Shown piece by piece: positions 1 to 8,528 of a stretch of DNA of 9,597 nt; the first letter of the stretch is position 1; the number at the start of each line of letters is the position of its first letter. The DNA lies in contig JADBKX010000008.1 in assembly GCA_014894735.1 (NCBI GenBank), positions 1-9,597 of the forward strand, in the 5' to 3' direction. Source of the DNA: Candidatus Sediminicultor sextus (GTDB taxonomy: Bacteria > Atribacterota > Phoenicimicrobiia > Phoenicimicrobiales > Phoenicimicrobiaceae). Under the pieces are notes generated by a model. The model did not search any database and was not told the origin of the DNA. It saw only the letters and a program-made list of their open reading frames with translations. The translations under genes and the position numbers were made by a program.

Positions 1-598
1 CAACCATACCTAAAGTATGTTTATGTAGTAAATGGTATTTACCTGACATATTTATGACCCCAATTATATTACCAGAGGGATCCCTAAGGGGTGCTGAAGA
101 ACAGGTCCAATAACGAGGATAAACATTATAATGTTCTGGGCCAATAATTTGTATGGGTTCCCCAGTAAAGAGAGTCATTCCTATGCTATTTGTTCCTACA
201 ATTATTTCAGATCTATTTGAACCTATCACCACTCCGACTTCCTCAGATTCTTTTAATATCTTTTTATCACCAATAATCTTAAGAATATAGCCATCTTTAT
301 CACTCAAATCTATTCTGAACCCAGAACCCCTTATCATTTTTTCTGCCATTCCCATTATAGATTGCGATGTTTTATTTAAATCTCTATTTTTGTCTAATAA
401 TACTTTTATTTCTTTATCGTTAAGTTCATTAATAGAATTTTTTAAATATGGGCTCACTTTTGCCAGCTTACATCTTTTCCATGAATTAGCAATTATTGGA
501 CGAACAACTGAGGAATCAATTTCCCCGGTTTCAATAAATCTTTTCCTGGCTTTTTCTATTTTTTTCATTTTTTTTGAATAAATTTCTGAATAAGGCAT
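1..598 (-). CDS. AcoR-type sigma54-dependent transcriptional activator, N-terminal part (3' end cut off by window edge)
   Basis: The frame opens at an ATG whose first base is 598 and runs 199 codons without a stop to the window edge. A good ribosome binding site (AGGTGA, five bases before the ATG) fixes the start. Residues 31-43 (VVRPIIANSWKRC) match the lead-in typical of AcoR-family activators. Residues 135-199 look like the end of the GAF-type sensor domain: GTNSIG, then EPIQIIGPEHY, then WTCSSAPLRDPSGNIIGVI and HTLGMV, all hallmarks of the acetoin-operon activator AcoR and relatives. Full-length members continue with an AAA+ domain that contacts RNA polymerase-sigma54 and a Fis-type helix-turn-helix; both would lie outside the window. 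The ligand and target genes cannot be told, since the family also controls operons unrelated to acetoin. It follows gyrA by 88 bp on the same strand, with no clear terminator or promoter between, and is probably not functionally tied to the replication genes. Confidence 0.85.
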   Translation of the reverse strand, partial: MPYSEIYSKKMKKIEKARKRFIETGEIDSSVVRPIIANSWKRCKLAKVSPYLKNSINELNDKEIKVLLDKNRDLNKTSQSIMGMAEKMIRGSGFRIDLSDKDGYILKIIGDKKILKESEEVGVVIGSNRSEIIVGTNSIGMTLFTGEPIQIIGPEHYNVYPRYWTCSSAPLRDPSGNIIGVINMSGKYHLLHKHTLGMV

Positions 599-686
599 TA
601 GAATCACCTATTTCCGCTCGTTTTTTACTCTAAATATAAAATTACTCTCGGTATTATCTGTGTCCTTGTCACGGTTTAAATATTTT

Positions 687-3242
687 TTAGCTTAAATCAA
701 CATCTTCACTCGATACCAGGGCAACGCTGGCCACCTTGTCTTCCGGTGCAAGGTTCATTATCCTAACTCCTTGTGTGCATCTTCCGGTATGACGAATCTC
801 TTTAACCTGAACCCGGATAACAATCCCCTGTTGGCTGATCAATACCAGCTCGTCTTCTTCGCTCACCACTTTAACATCTACCACTAAACCTCTTTCTTCA
901 GTGAGTTTAATAGACTTTAGCCCGTGGCTGCCTCGTCTCTTAAACTCTCTAAATTCCTTTAAGATGGTTCTTTTGGCAAATCCTTTCTCGGTAACTAACA
1001 ATAAGTATTTATCCGTTTCTGGAGGGACTAAACTAATATTTATAAGAGAATCTTTAGCCCTTAAAATGATACCTTTCACCCCAAAGGTGCTTCTCCCCAT
1101 GGACCTTATCGGGTTTCCTGAAAAACGGATAGACTTTCCATTCTCGGTAGTTAAAATAACGTCTTCATTGCCCTCGGCAAGCTTTACCCCGATTAATTCG
1201 TCTTCTGGCAAGAGACGTATGGCAATAATCCCGATATTTCTTAAGTTAGAAAAACGGGAAAGAGAAACTTTTTTTATCTTCCCTTTTTTTGTGGCCATAA
1301 ACAGACACTTTTCGTTATTTTCTTCTTTTGATTCTGCCAATTCATTGCTCTCTATGGGAATAAGAGTGGTAATGTGTTCATCTTTTTCAATGCCTAATAA
1401 ATTGATTGCTGCAACCCCCCGGGAAGTTCTCCCTCCCTCGGGAATCTGATATGCTCTCCTTCTATAAACTATCCCTTTGCTGGTAAAAAATAAGATATCA
1501 TGGAGGTTGGTGGTGACAAACACCTGGTCTACAAGGTCTTCTAATTTAGTGGTCATCCCAATTTTACCTTTTCCTCCCCTCCTCTGTTTTCTGTAAGTAC
1601 TTAAAGGAAGGCGTTTAAGGTATCCGTCCCGGGTGTAGGTGATAACAATATCCTCTAGGGTAATGAAATCTTCAATTTCGTACTCCCCTTCTTCTTCTAT
1701 TATTTTAGTCCTTCTTTCATCACCGTATTTCTCCTTCATCTCCAACAGCTCATCTCTAATTATCAACATGAGCTTCTTTTCATTTTGTAATATATCTTCT
1801 AAATAAGCAATGCGTTTTATTAATTCTAAATATTCTTCTAAAATCTTTTCGGTCTCCAGAGAGGTAAGGCGCTGCAGCCTCATATCTAAAATGGCCTGTG
1901 CCTGAATATCACTCAACCCAAATCTGCTTTTCAGTTTATCGTGCGCTGTTTTTACATTATCTGATTTTTTAATAATCTGCACTACTTCATCAATATTAGA
2001 CAGGGCAATTTTCAACCCTTCTAAGATGTGGGCTCTTTCTCTGGCTTTTTTTAATTCATATCTGGTTCTTCTTTCCACCACCTCTTTACGGTGGGCCAAA
2101 AAGCATTCTAACAGCTCTTTTAAATTAAAGGTTTTGGGGCGGCCTTGGGAAATTGCTAAAACATTAATCCCAAAGGTGATCTTCATCTTAGTATGCTTAT
2201 ATAGATTGTTCAGCACTATATCAACATTAGCACCTCTCTTTAATTCAATAACTACCCGCATCCCTTTTCTGTCTGACTCGTCCCTTAGGTTGGTAATATC
2301 GAGTATCTTTTTATCCTGAACCAGCTGGGCAATATCTCCTATTAAATTTGCTTTATTTACTTGGTAAGGGAGTTCTTTAATGATGATGCGGGGATTTTTC
2401 TTGCCTCCGTTTTTTTCGCCATCTGCCCCTTCGGTAAATACTGCAGCCTGCACTTTTATGATTCCCTTTCCGGTTTGATAGGCGCTCCTTATTCCGGTTT
2501 TGCCGCAAATGATGCCGCCGGTAGGGAAATCAGGACCTTTAATTGCAGTCATTAATTCTTGTATGGAAACTTGCGGGTCTTCGATGATCATTATTGCACC
2601 ATCAACTACCTCTCCTAAATTATGAGGAGGGATGTTGGTGGCCATTCCCACGGCAATTCCCGAAGAACCGTTAAGTAATAGTTGGGGAATTTTTGCCGGC
2701 AAAACTTCCGGTTCTTTAAGAGAATTATCATAATTGGGAACAAGGTTAACCGTTTCTTTGTCTATATCAGCCAGCAATTCCTGGGCAATTTTTGACATTC
2801 GTATTTCGGTATACCTTTGGGCGGCTGCGGAGTCGCCATCTATCGAACCAAAATTTCCCTGACCATCGACCAAAGGATAACGATAGGAAAAATCCTGGGC
2901 CATTCTTACGATGGTATCATATACTGCTATATCGCCATGAGGATGGTATTTACCTATGATGTCTCCTACTATTCGTGCCGATTTTTTATAAGCCTTATCG
3001 GGCGTATTGCCCATTTTTTCCATAGAATATAATACCCGGCGATGAACCGGTTTTAATCCATCGCGGACATCAGGTAAGGCTCGACCCACTATGACACTCA
3101 TGGCATAACTGAGATAGGCTTCTTTTATCTCCTCTCCGACATCAGTAAGTAAGGTCCTGCTTGAGTCTGTAAGTTCTTTTTCGCGCTCTTCTTTTTCCTC
3201 TTCGTCATTATTATCGAAATTGTCTTTTTCTTCGTCTTTCAT
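687..3242 (-). CDS. gyrA: DNA gyrase subunit A
   Basis: GyrA cuts and reseals both DNA strands and, with GyrB in an A2B2 complex, introduces negative supercoils using ATP. The 851-residue protein is of usual length. It has an extra acidic, highly charged N-terminal stretch (about residues 1-25) ahead of the conserved core, which begins near residue 33. The active-site tyrosine is Y144 in [11 protein letters not shown] (E. coli Y122). The winged-helix DNA-binding region includes YHPHGD at 99-104. A GyrA box, QRRGGKG, lies at 553-559 and separates it from topoisomerase IV ParC; the C-terminal beta-pinwheel repeats follow to the end. The residue matching E. coli S83 is I105 (codon ATA), while D109 (E. 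coli D87) is kept. A small Gly/Lys-rich insertion sits around residues 268-284. It starts 35 bp after the gyrB stop and is very probably co-transcribed with it. A GGAG lies 12 bases before the ATG, a rather long spacing. Confidence 0.98.
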   Translation of the reverse strand: MKDEEKDNFDNNDEEEKEEREKELTDSSRTLLTDVGEEIKEAYLSYAMSVIVGRALPDVRDGLKPVHRRVLYSMEKMGNTPDKAYKKSARIVGDIIGKYHPHGDIAVYDTIVRMAQDFSYRYPLVDGQGNFGSIDGDSAAAQRYTEIRMSKIAQELLADIDKETVNLVPNYDNSLKEPEVLPAKIPQLLLNGSSGIAVGMATNIPPHNLGEVVDGAIMIIEDPQVSIQELMTAIKGPDFPTGGIICGKTGIRSAYQTGKGIIKVQAAVFTEGADGEKNGGKKNPRIIIKELPYQVNKANLIGDIAQLVQDKKILDITNLRDESDRKGMRVVIELKRGANVDIVLNNLYKHTKMKITFGINVLAISQGRPKTFNLKELLECFLAHRKEVVERRTRYELKKARERAHILEGLKIALSNIDEVVQIIKKSDNVKTAHDKLKSRFGLSDIQAQAILDMRLQRLTSLETEKILEEYLELIKRIAYLEDILQNEKKLMLIIRDELLEMKEKYGDERRTKIIEEEGEYEIEDFITLEDIVITYTRDGYLKRLPLSTYRKQRRGGKGKIGMTTKLEDLVDQVFVTTNLHDILFFTSKGIVYRRRAYQIPEGGRTSRGVAAINLLGIEKDEHITTLIPIESNELAESKEENNEKCLFMATKKGKIKKVSLSRFSNLRNIGIIAIRLLPEDELIGVKLAEGNEDVILTTENGKSIRFSGNPIRSMGRSTFGVKGIILRAKDSLINISLVPPETDKYLLLVTEKGFAKRTILKEFREFKRRGSHGLKSIKLTEERGLVVDVKVVSEEDELVLISQQGIVIRVQVKEIRHTGRCTQGVRIMNLAPEDKVASVALVSSEDVDLS

Positions 3243-3277
3243 GATTTACTCTTTCTCCAATTTATCAATTGACTAAT

Positions 3278-5242
<1,965 letters not shown>

Positions 5243-5250
5243 TCAAAATG

Positions 5251-5275
5251 AAACCGCAGCTTATCGCCACGGTTT
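5251..5275 (-). promoter_or_regulatory. Leader RNA hairpin upstream of gyrB
   Basis: In the minus-strand transcript the arms AAACCGUGGC and GCUGCGGUUU pair over ten continuous positions around the five-base loop GAUAA. Two of the pairs are G-U wobbles. In the opposite strand these two become C-A mismatches, so the structure is better as gyrB mRNA than as plus-strand RNA. It lies nine bases before the AGGAG of gyrB and about 50 bases after the predicted transcription start. It is followed by a weak U stretch (CAUUUUG), so it might be a poor attenuator, a stability element or a translation control element. Its function is not known. Confidence 0.6.
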
Positions 5276-5329
5276 TTATTTTTATATTTTGTTGTAAAGA
5301 TTTTAATTTATTATTATAAAACCTGATTA

Positions 5330-5358
5330 ATTTTACTATATTATGGCGCTTATGTCAA
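5330..5358 (-). promoter_or_regulatory. Sigma70-type promoter of gyrB(-gyrA)
   Basis: On the minus strand a perfect -35 box TTGACA (5353-5358) is followed after exactly 17 bases by the -10 box TAAAAT (5330-5335), five of six to consensus. Transcription should begin near 5323-5324, giving a leader of about 90 bases before the gyrB ATG. It lies in the 163-bp gap after dciA and indicates that gyrB-gyrA form their own transcription unit even if some read-through from recF-dciA occurs. An 8-bp direct repeat (AGAGAGGC, copies at 5378-5385 and 5364-5371) ends five bases upstream of the -35. Confidence 0.85.
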
Positions 5359-5396
5359 AATTCGCCTCTCTCTTTATGCCTCTCTTAAATCCCTGT

Positions 5397-5714
5397 TTAA
5401 CTGTCTTTAAACTGGGGTGTTCGGGTCTTAAACAGGATGTTAGAAATTATCTCTTCCCCCGCTTCCCGGTTGATTTTTTCAATAAGCTCTCCTTTTCTTA
5501 AATTCAGTTCATTGGCCCAAACATTGCTTTTTACAGCCAAAAAAAGGCACTGGTCCTGTATTTTAATCGGTTGGGAAGATTGAGCAATCTCCTTACCCGC
5601 CAGATTCTCCCAATTGCTAATTATTTGATACCCTTTTATCTTTTTGCTCCAGTCTTTCTCCTTGAAAAATTTTTCCAGGGCTGTTTTAAAGGGAACTATG
5701 TCTTTTTCTTTCAT
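5397..5714 (-). CDS. dciA: DciA-like protein (DUF721), replicative helicase-associated factor
   Basis: This 105-residue protein fits the DUF721 family, whose studied members (DciA) bind the replicative helicase DnaB and DNA and are thought to be the ancestral helicase operators in bacteria lacking DnaC or DnaI loaders. The visible family pattern is a basic N-terminal helix, W35 with ENLAGKEIAQSSQPIKI, then the strand and helix LFLAVKSNVWANEL (57-70) and a closing helix with KINREAGEEIISNILF. The compact length means essentially only the KH-like fold, without the long disordered tail of some homologues. Its ATG overlaps the recF stop as ATGA, implying translational coupling. Placement between recF and gyrB is a common position for this family and supports the call. 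Helicase loading is inferred from the family and was not shown here. Confidence 0.85.
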   Translation of the reverse strand: MKEKDIVPFKTALEKFFKEKDWSKKIKGYQIISNWENLAGKEIAQSSQPIKIQDQCLFLAVKSNVWANELNLRKGELIEKINREAGEEIISNILFKTRTPQFKDS

Positions 5715-6850
5715 AAATTAATTATCTTCCCTTCTTCTATTTTAAATATCCTGCTTTTTTCTTTAATATTACTATTAAAATAATCCAGATTTATACTGGT
5801 AATAAAAGTCTGGACCTTTTTTTCGATAATTAATCCTAATAAGAAATGCCTTCTGTCTTCATCTAGTTCTGACATAACATCATCTAAAAAAAATATAGGG
5901 TAGTCCCCCTCTTTTTCCTTAATTAGTTCTAGTTCGGATAATTTCAAAGATAAAACAACTGTTCGTTGCTGGCCTTGTGAGCCGTAAGAGGCGATATTAA
6001 ACCCGTTGATATATACTGAAAAATCATCCCGGTGAGGGCCGCACAAGGTGGTTCTCTGTTCTGCCTCTTTCTCTCTGTGTTCCTCTAATCTATCTTTAAA
6101 TTCTTTGTTTATCAAAGAAATGTTTTCTTCCTGGTCTTTTAATATATTGCTTTGGTAGGTTAGTTCTATATTTTCTTTCTCTTTGGTAATTTTTTGATGA
6201 AATTTATGAGCCAGGCGGTTTATCTTTTTTATAAATTTAATTCTGGTTAAAATTAAAAAAGATCCCCTCTCTATCAGCCGGGGATCCCATATAAGAAGTT
6301 TTTCTTTCTTCTTTTTTTGATTAATTTCTTTCTTTAGTATATTGTTGCGATGTCCTAAAATTCTATAATATTCTGAAAGATATTTATAATATAAGGGGTA
6401 AATTTGGGAGATCTGCTCATCTAAAAATTTTCTTCTTAAAGAAGGGGCGCCTTTTATTATCTGTAGGTGCTCGGGAGAAAACACCACTCCTTTAAATTCT
6501 TTATTTAAAGCAGCTTTTTTTTGAATATTTTGGTTTATTTTTATTGTTTTAATCAGTGTGTTTTTATAAAAATCCTCTGACTTCTTCTCTAGGGCTAGGG
6601 CTATTTGAACATTTTCGTCATCTTTATTTATTTCTCCAAATAGATAGGCACTTTCATTGTCCCACTTTATTACTTCCCTGTCCTCTTTCGTTCTGTAAGA
6701 GTGTCCTTTGATTATTAAGTTCAACCCTTCTAATAAGTTAGTCTTCCCCTGGGCGTTATTTCCGATAAAAATATTAAGATTGGGATCAAGATCTAGGGAT
6801 AGGTTAGAAAAATTTCTGTAGTTTTTCAATCTTACTTTTTTGAAATACAA
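5711..6850 (-). CDS. recF: DNA replication and repair protein RecF
   Basis: RecF is an SMC/ABC-like ATPase that, with RecO and RecR, helps load RecA at single-strand gaps and stalled forks. At 379 residues it has the usual length. Walker A is GNNAQGKT at 30-37, the conserved GPHRDD is at 271-276, the ABC signature SYGSQGQQRT at 288-297, and Walker B is IFFLDDVMSELD at 319-330. The middle is lysine- and glutamate-rich and helical, as expected for the arm of the fold. The start is TTG, not ATG: an in-frame stop lies 10 codons upstream with no ATG, GTG or TTG between, and the protein aligns with family members from this residue (MYFKKVRLKNYRNF). AAGGGA lies about a dozen bases upstream. It overlaps dciA by four bases. 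The yaaA gene often found between dnaN and recF in Firmicutes is missing. Confidence 0.96.
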   Translation of the reverse strand: MYFKKVRLKNYRNFSNLSLDLDPNLNIFIGNNAQGKTNLLEGLNLIIKGHSYRTKEDREVIKWDNESAYLFGEINKDDENVQIALALEKKSEDFYKNTLIKTIKINQNIQKKAALNKEFKGVVFSPEHLQIIKGAPSLRRKFLDEQISQIYPLYYKYLSEYYRILGHRNNILKKEINQKKKKEKLLIWDPRLIERGSFLILTRIKFIKKINRLAHKFHQKITKEKENIELTYQSNILKDQEENISLINKEFKDRLEEHREKEAEQRTTLCGPHRDDFSVYINGFNIASYGSQGQQRTVVLSLKLSELELIKEKEGDYPIFFLDDVMSELDEDRRHFLLGLIIEKKVQTFITSINLDYFNSNIKEKSRIFKIEEGKIINL

Positions 6851-6872
6851 CTTCTTCTTTTCCCTTTCTACG

Positions 6873-6901
6873 TTTATATATTAAATATAGTATATCGTAA
6901 A
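6873..6901 (-). promoter_or_regulatory. Possible promoter of recF-dciA
   Basis: On the minus strand TTTACG (6896-6901, four of six to the -35 consensus) is followed after 17 bases by TATAAA (6873-6878, five of six to the -10 consensus). The predicted start would fall only about 15 bases before the TTG of recF, inside the presumed ribosome binding site, which weakens the case. The area is very AT-rich, so chance -10-like matches are likely. Confidence 0.25.
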
Positions 6902-6952
6902 GAAGAAACATTGTATAGTGCGGAAAGATTCGTATCTCGGTATTTGATTAGC

Positions 6953-6970
6953 CGGTCGGTTAGTTAGTTA
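6953..6970. repeat. Degenerate 4-bp tandem repeat
   Basis: On the plus strand the pattern is CGGT CGGT TAGT TAGT TA, a four-base period with a switch of the first two bases halfway. It forms part of the gene-free stretch between dnaN and recF. No function can be assigned. Confidence 0.55.
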
Positions 6971-6995
6971 AAGGGTTAATGCTGGATCAGGGCAA

Positions 6996-7019
6996 GGGGC
7001 ACGATTCATTGAACCCGCC
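6996..7019. repeat. Imperfect palindromic element
   Basis: On the plus strand it reads GGGGCACGATTCAT followed by TGAACCCGCC. The element folds imperfectly: an inner stem of TTC/GAA plus two more pairs, a small internal loop and an outer GGC/GCC. The two arms look as if they come from different palindromes, one ending GGGGCACG and the other ending ACCCGCC. Such GC-rich hairpin modules stand out in the surrounding AT-rich sequence and resemble dispersed intergenic repeats, but dispersal cannot be seen from one copy. Confidence 0.45.
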
Positions 7020-7041
7020 TGAAATAATTATCAAATAAATC

Positions 7042-7061
7042 GGGCCGGATAAATCCGGCCC
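7042..7061 (-). terminator. GC-rich perfect palindrome; possible terminator after dnaN
   Basis: The arms GGGCCGGAT and ATCCGGCCC are exact reverse complements separated by two bases, giving about seven to eight usable pairs in RNA. In the minus-strand direction it lies about 68 bases after the dnaN stop and is followed by an AU-rich tail (GAUUUAUUUGAUAAUUAUU), compatible with a weak intrinsic terminator. The tail lacks a true run of U, so it may equally be one copy of a dispersed palindromic repeat. The GC-rich arms contrast sharply with the flanks. Confidence 0.4.
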
Positions 7062-7089
7062 CCACAAAAACTATAAACCTGTTATTCTG

Positions 7090-7124
7090 CACTAACGACT
7101 ATTCAGTATTCACTATCGACTAAT
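7090..7124. repeat. Degenerate 7-bp tandem repeat at the dnaN 3' end
   Basis: Five consecutive heptamers are visible on the plus strand: CACTAAC, GACTATT, CAGTATT, CACTATC, GACTAAT, with the rough consensus (C/G)ACTA(A/T)(C/T). They end four bases before the dnaN stop codon. Together with the tetramer repeat and the two palindromes they fill most of the 278-bp gap 6851-7128, in which I see no gene. Confidence 0.6.
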
Positions 7125-7128
7125 TAAT

Positions 7129-8295
7129 TTAATCTGTCCTTACCGGCATTAAAACATAAACATAGTTTTTGTCTTCATCTGGGGTAATAATTGCCGGATT
7201 AAGCGGGTCATTTAGTTTTATTATAGTGTTTTCCTTTTTTATTATCTTTAATACATCTAAAATATAATCGGTATTAAAAGTTATAGTAATATCTTCTCCT
7301 TTTTTAAAACTGGAAATCTTTTCAGAGGCTTCTCCAATGCTCGGGCTTTCTGCTTTTAAAATTATTTCACATATTTCCTCTTTTTGGCTATTTTCTTTAT
7401 TGACTACTTCTACTTTTACGGTTTTTAAATCTTCCCTTACAAAAAGGGCTATTCTTTCCATTTTATTCCTAAATTCCTCAGTGTTTATTTTTATTTCGGT
7501 TTTAAAAGAATCTGGAATAATCTGGTGATAATTAGGAAATTGACCTTCTATTAATCGAGAATATATTCTTATACTGTTCTTTTGGCCATCGGGAAATAAA
7601 ATAAACATTATCTGTTTTTCCCCAAATCTGATTTCCACAAATACTTCCTCATCTTCTAAAAGGAGTCTGGATAATTCTGATAGAGCCCGATAAGGAATTA
7701 TAACTTCTATTAATTCGTCTGCAGTTGTTTTTTCTATATTAATTACTTTAATATTTTTAAGAGATAGTCTGTGGCTGTCGGTAGTAACTACTTCAATCTT
7801 ATTATCTATTATTTTAAATAGGACTCCATTTAAAAAAGTTTTACTCTCATCCCGGGACGTGGAAAATATAACTTGTTGAATGGTCTCTTTAAATAGTTTT
7901 TGAGTCATTTTAATTTTGGCTTTTACCTTTATTTCCGGAAAATTAGAAAATTCTTCTGCGGAAAAACCTAAAATTTTATAATTAGAACTATTTTCTTTAA
8001 CGGTAGTGATATTATTGTCTGAACATTCTATCTCTATTTTTCCCTCGGGAAACTTTTTAATTAATTCACTTATTATTCTGCTGGGGATAACTGTAGAACC
8101 GGTCTCAATAACCTGGGCTGGAATGTAACAATCTATCCCAATTTCTAAATCAGTAGCAAATAGATGGACTTTATTATCCTCATTCGCTTCAAAAAGTATT
8201 CCGTTATAGATAGGTAACCCAATTCTGCTGGATATTCCTTTTTGTACTGTTTGAATCCCATATAGTAAACTTTCTTGAGAACAGACAATTTTCAT
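7129..8295 (-). CDS. dnaN: DNA polymerase III beta subunit (sliding clamp)
   Basis: The beta clamp is a ring-shaped dimer that holds replicative polymerase and many repair proteins on DNA. At 388 residues it has family length, with three similar domains of about 120-130 residues each. Visible hallmarks are ATDLEIGI at 47-54, VTTDSHRLSLK at 170-180, RLIEGQFPNYHQIIP at 247-261 (typical of the start of domain III), NDPLNPAIITP at 362-372, and the near-terminal MPVR at 383-386 corresponding to the usual MPMR that lines the partner-binding cleft. The C-terminus carries two extra residues, TD. The ATG is well supported by AAAGGAG seven bases upstream. It follows dnaA across the presumed oriC. A candidate -35 TTAACA with TATATT 19 bases on lies in the spacer but the spacing is poor; co-transcription with dnaA is equally possible. 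Confidence 0.97.
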   Translation of the reverse strand: MKIVCSQESLLYGIQTVQKGISSRIGLPIYNGILFEANEDNKVHLFATDLEIGIDCYIPAQVIETGSTVIPSRIISELIKKFPEGKIEIECSDNNITTVKENSSNYKILGFSAEEFSNFPEIKVKAKIKMTQKLFKETIQQVIFSTSRDESKTFLNGVLFKIIDNKIEVVTTDSHRLSLKNIKVINIEKTTADELIEVIIPYRALSELSRLLLEDEEVFVEIRFGEKQIMFILFPDGQKNSIRIYSRLIEGQFPNYHQIIPDSFKTEIKINTEEFRNKMERIALFVREDLKTVKVEVVNKENSQKEEICEIILKAESPSIGEASEKISSFKKGEDITITFNTDYILDVLKIIKKENTIIKLNDPLNPAIITPDEDKNYVYVLMPVRTD

Positions 8296-8333
8296 ATTTC
8301 TACTCCTTTACTCTAAATAATTAAATATAAATA

Positions 8334-8354
8334 TAGTATTATTAGTAATAGTAT
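8334..8354 (+). other. DnaA-trio-like array (origin unwinding element)
   Basis: The plus strand contains seven consecutive triplets with a central A: TAG TAT TAT TAG TAA TAG TAT. Read 3' to 5' from the DnaA boxes toward dnaN, they are TAT GAT AAT GAT TAT TAT GAT, close to the published 3'-(G/A)A(T/A)-5' trio motif to which DnaA binds as single strand when opening the origin. Strand, polarity and placement agree with that model. The nearest good box is 52 bp away, further than in B. subtilis; a poor match (CTTTCCCCA, minus strand, 8364-8372) lies 9 bp from the array. Confidence 0.55.
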
Positions 8355-8406
8355 TGTTAAAACTGGGGAAAGAAAAATAAATCTTAATATTTTATTACAA
8401 ACACCC

Positions 8407-8415
8407 TGTGGATAA
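8407..8415 (-). other. DnaA box, perfect match
   Basis: The minus strand reads TTATCCACA, identical to the consensus DnaA box. It lies in the dnaA-dnaN gap and points toward dnaN. Confidence 0.85.
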
Positions 8416-8418
8416 AAC

Positions 8419-8427
8419 CAGGGATAA
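8419..8427 (-). other. Weak DnaA box beside the perfect one
   Basis: The minus strand reads TTATCCCTG, matching the first six of nine consensus positions. It has the same orientation as the perfect box and is offset by 12 bp, about one helical turn, which would put two DnaA molecules on one face. The match is too poor to be sure by itself. Confidence 0.35.
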
Positions 8428-8518
8428 AATTTTTAGATATTAACAGATTCCCCATTTTTTATTTTTAATTTTAAAAAATTATCTAATAACTAAAAGTTTT
8501 TAACATATTATTAAAAGG

Positions 8519-8527
8519 TTATTAACA
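8519..8527 (+). other. Possible DnaA box next to the dnaA stop
   Basis: The plus strand reads TTATTAACA, two mismatches (positions 5 and 6) from TTATCCACA, in the opposite orientation to the central boxes. In AT-rich sequence such matches arise easily by chance. Confidence 0.25.
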
Positions 8528-8528
8528 A

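Larger units (their letters stand above)
8296..8528. other. oriC: Probable chromosomal replication origin (oriC), dnaA-dnaN spacer
   Basis: The 233-bp gene-free gap between dnaA and dnaN is extremely AT-rich and holds a perfect DnaA box, a weaker box beside it in the same orientation, a two-mismatch box next to the dnaA stop, and a triplet array resembling DnaA-trios on the dnaN side. This matches the layout known from Bacillus subtilis, where boxes lie near dnaA and the unwinding site near dnaN. Only one perfect box is present, so further boxes may lie upstream of dnaA, outside the window. No gene was seen here. Confidence 0.75.

Noticed and set aside
599..686. Promoter or terminator between gyrA and the AcoR-like gene
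   Set aside because: GATAAT and TATATT resemble -10 boxes but no acceptable -35 box or GG-N10-GC element is placed correctly, and no GC-rich hairpin with a U run is seen.
901..1449. Plus-strand open frame of 182 codons
   Set aside because: It lies entirely opposite gyrA, its product resembles no family I know, and no ribosome binding site stands out; it is a shadow of the conserved minus-strand gene. The same holds for the other plus-strand frames in the window.
5251..5290. Plus-strand intrinsic terminator (hairpin followed by a T-rich tail)
   Set aside because: The T-rich tail is good, but no plus-strand gene ends here and the stem has two C-A mismatches in that direction.
7090..7124. CRISPR-like repeat
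   Set aside because: The unit is 7 bp with no spacers; it is a simple degenerate tandem repeat.
8328..8363. dnaN promoter TTAACA with TATATT
   Set aside because: Spacing of 19 is too long and a 16-base alternative gives only TACTAT; in this AT-rich origin such matches are expected by chance.
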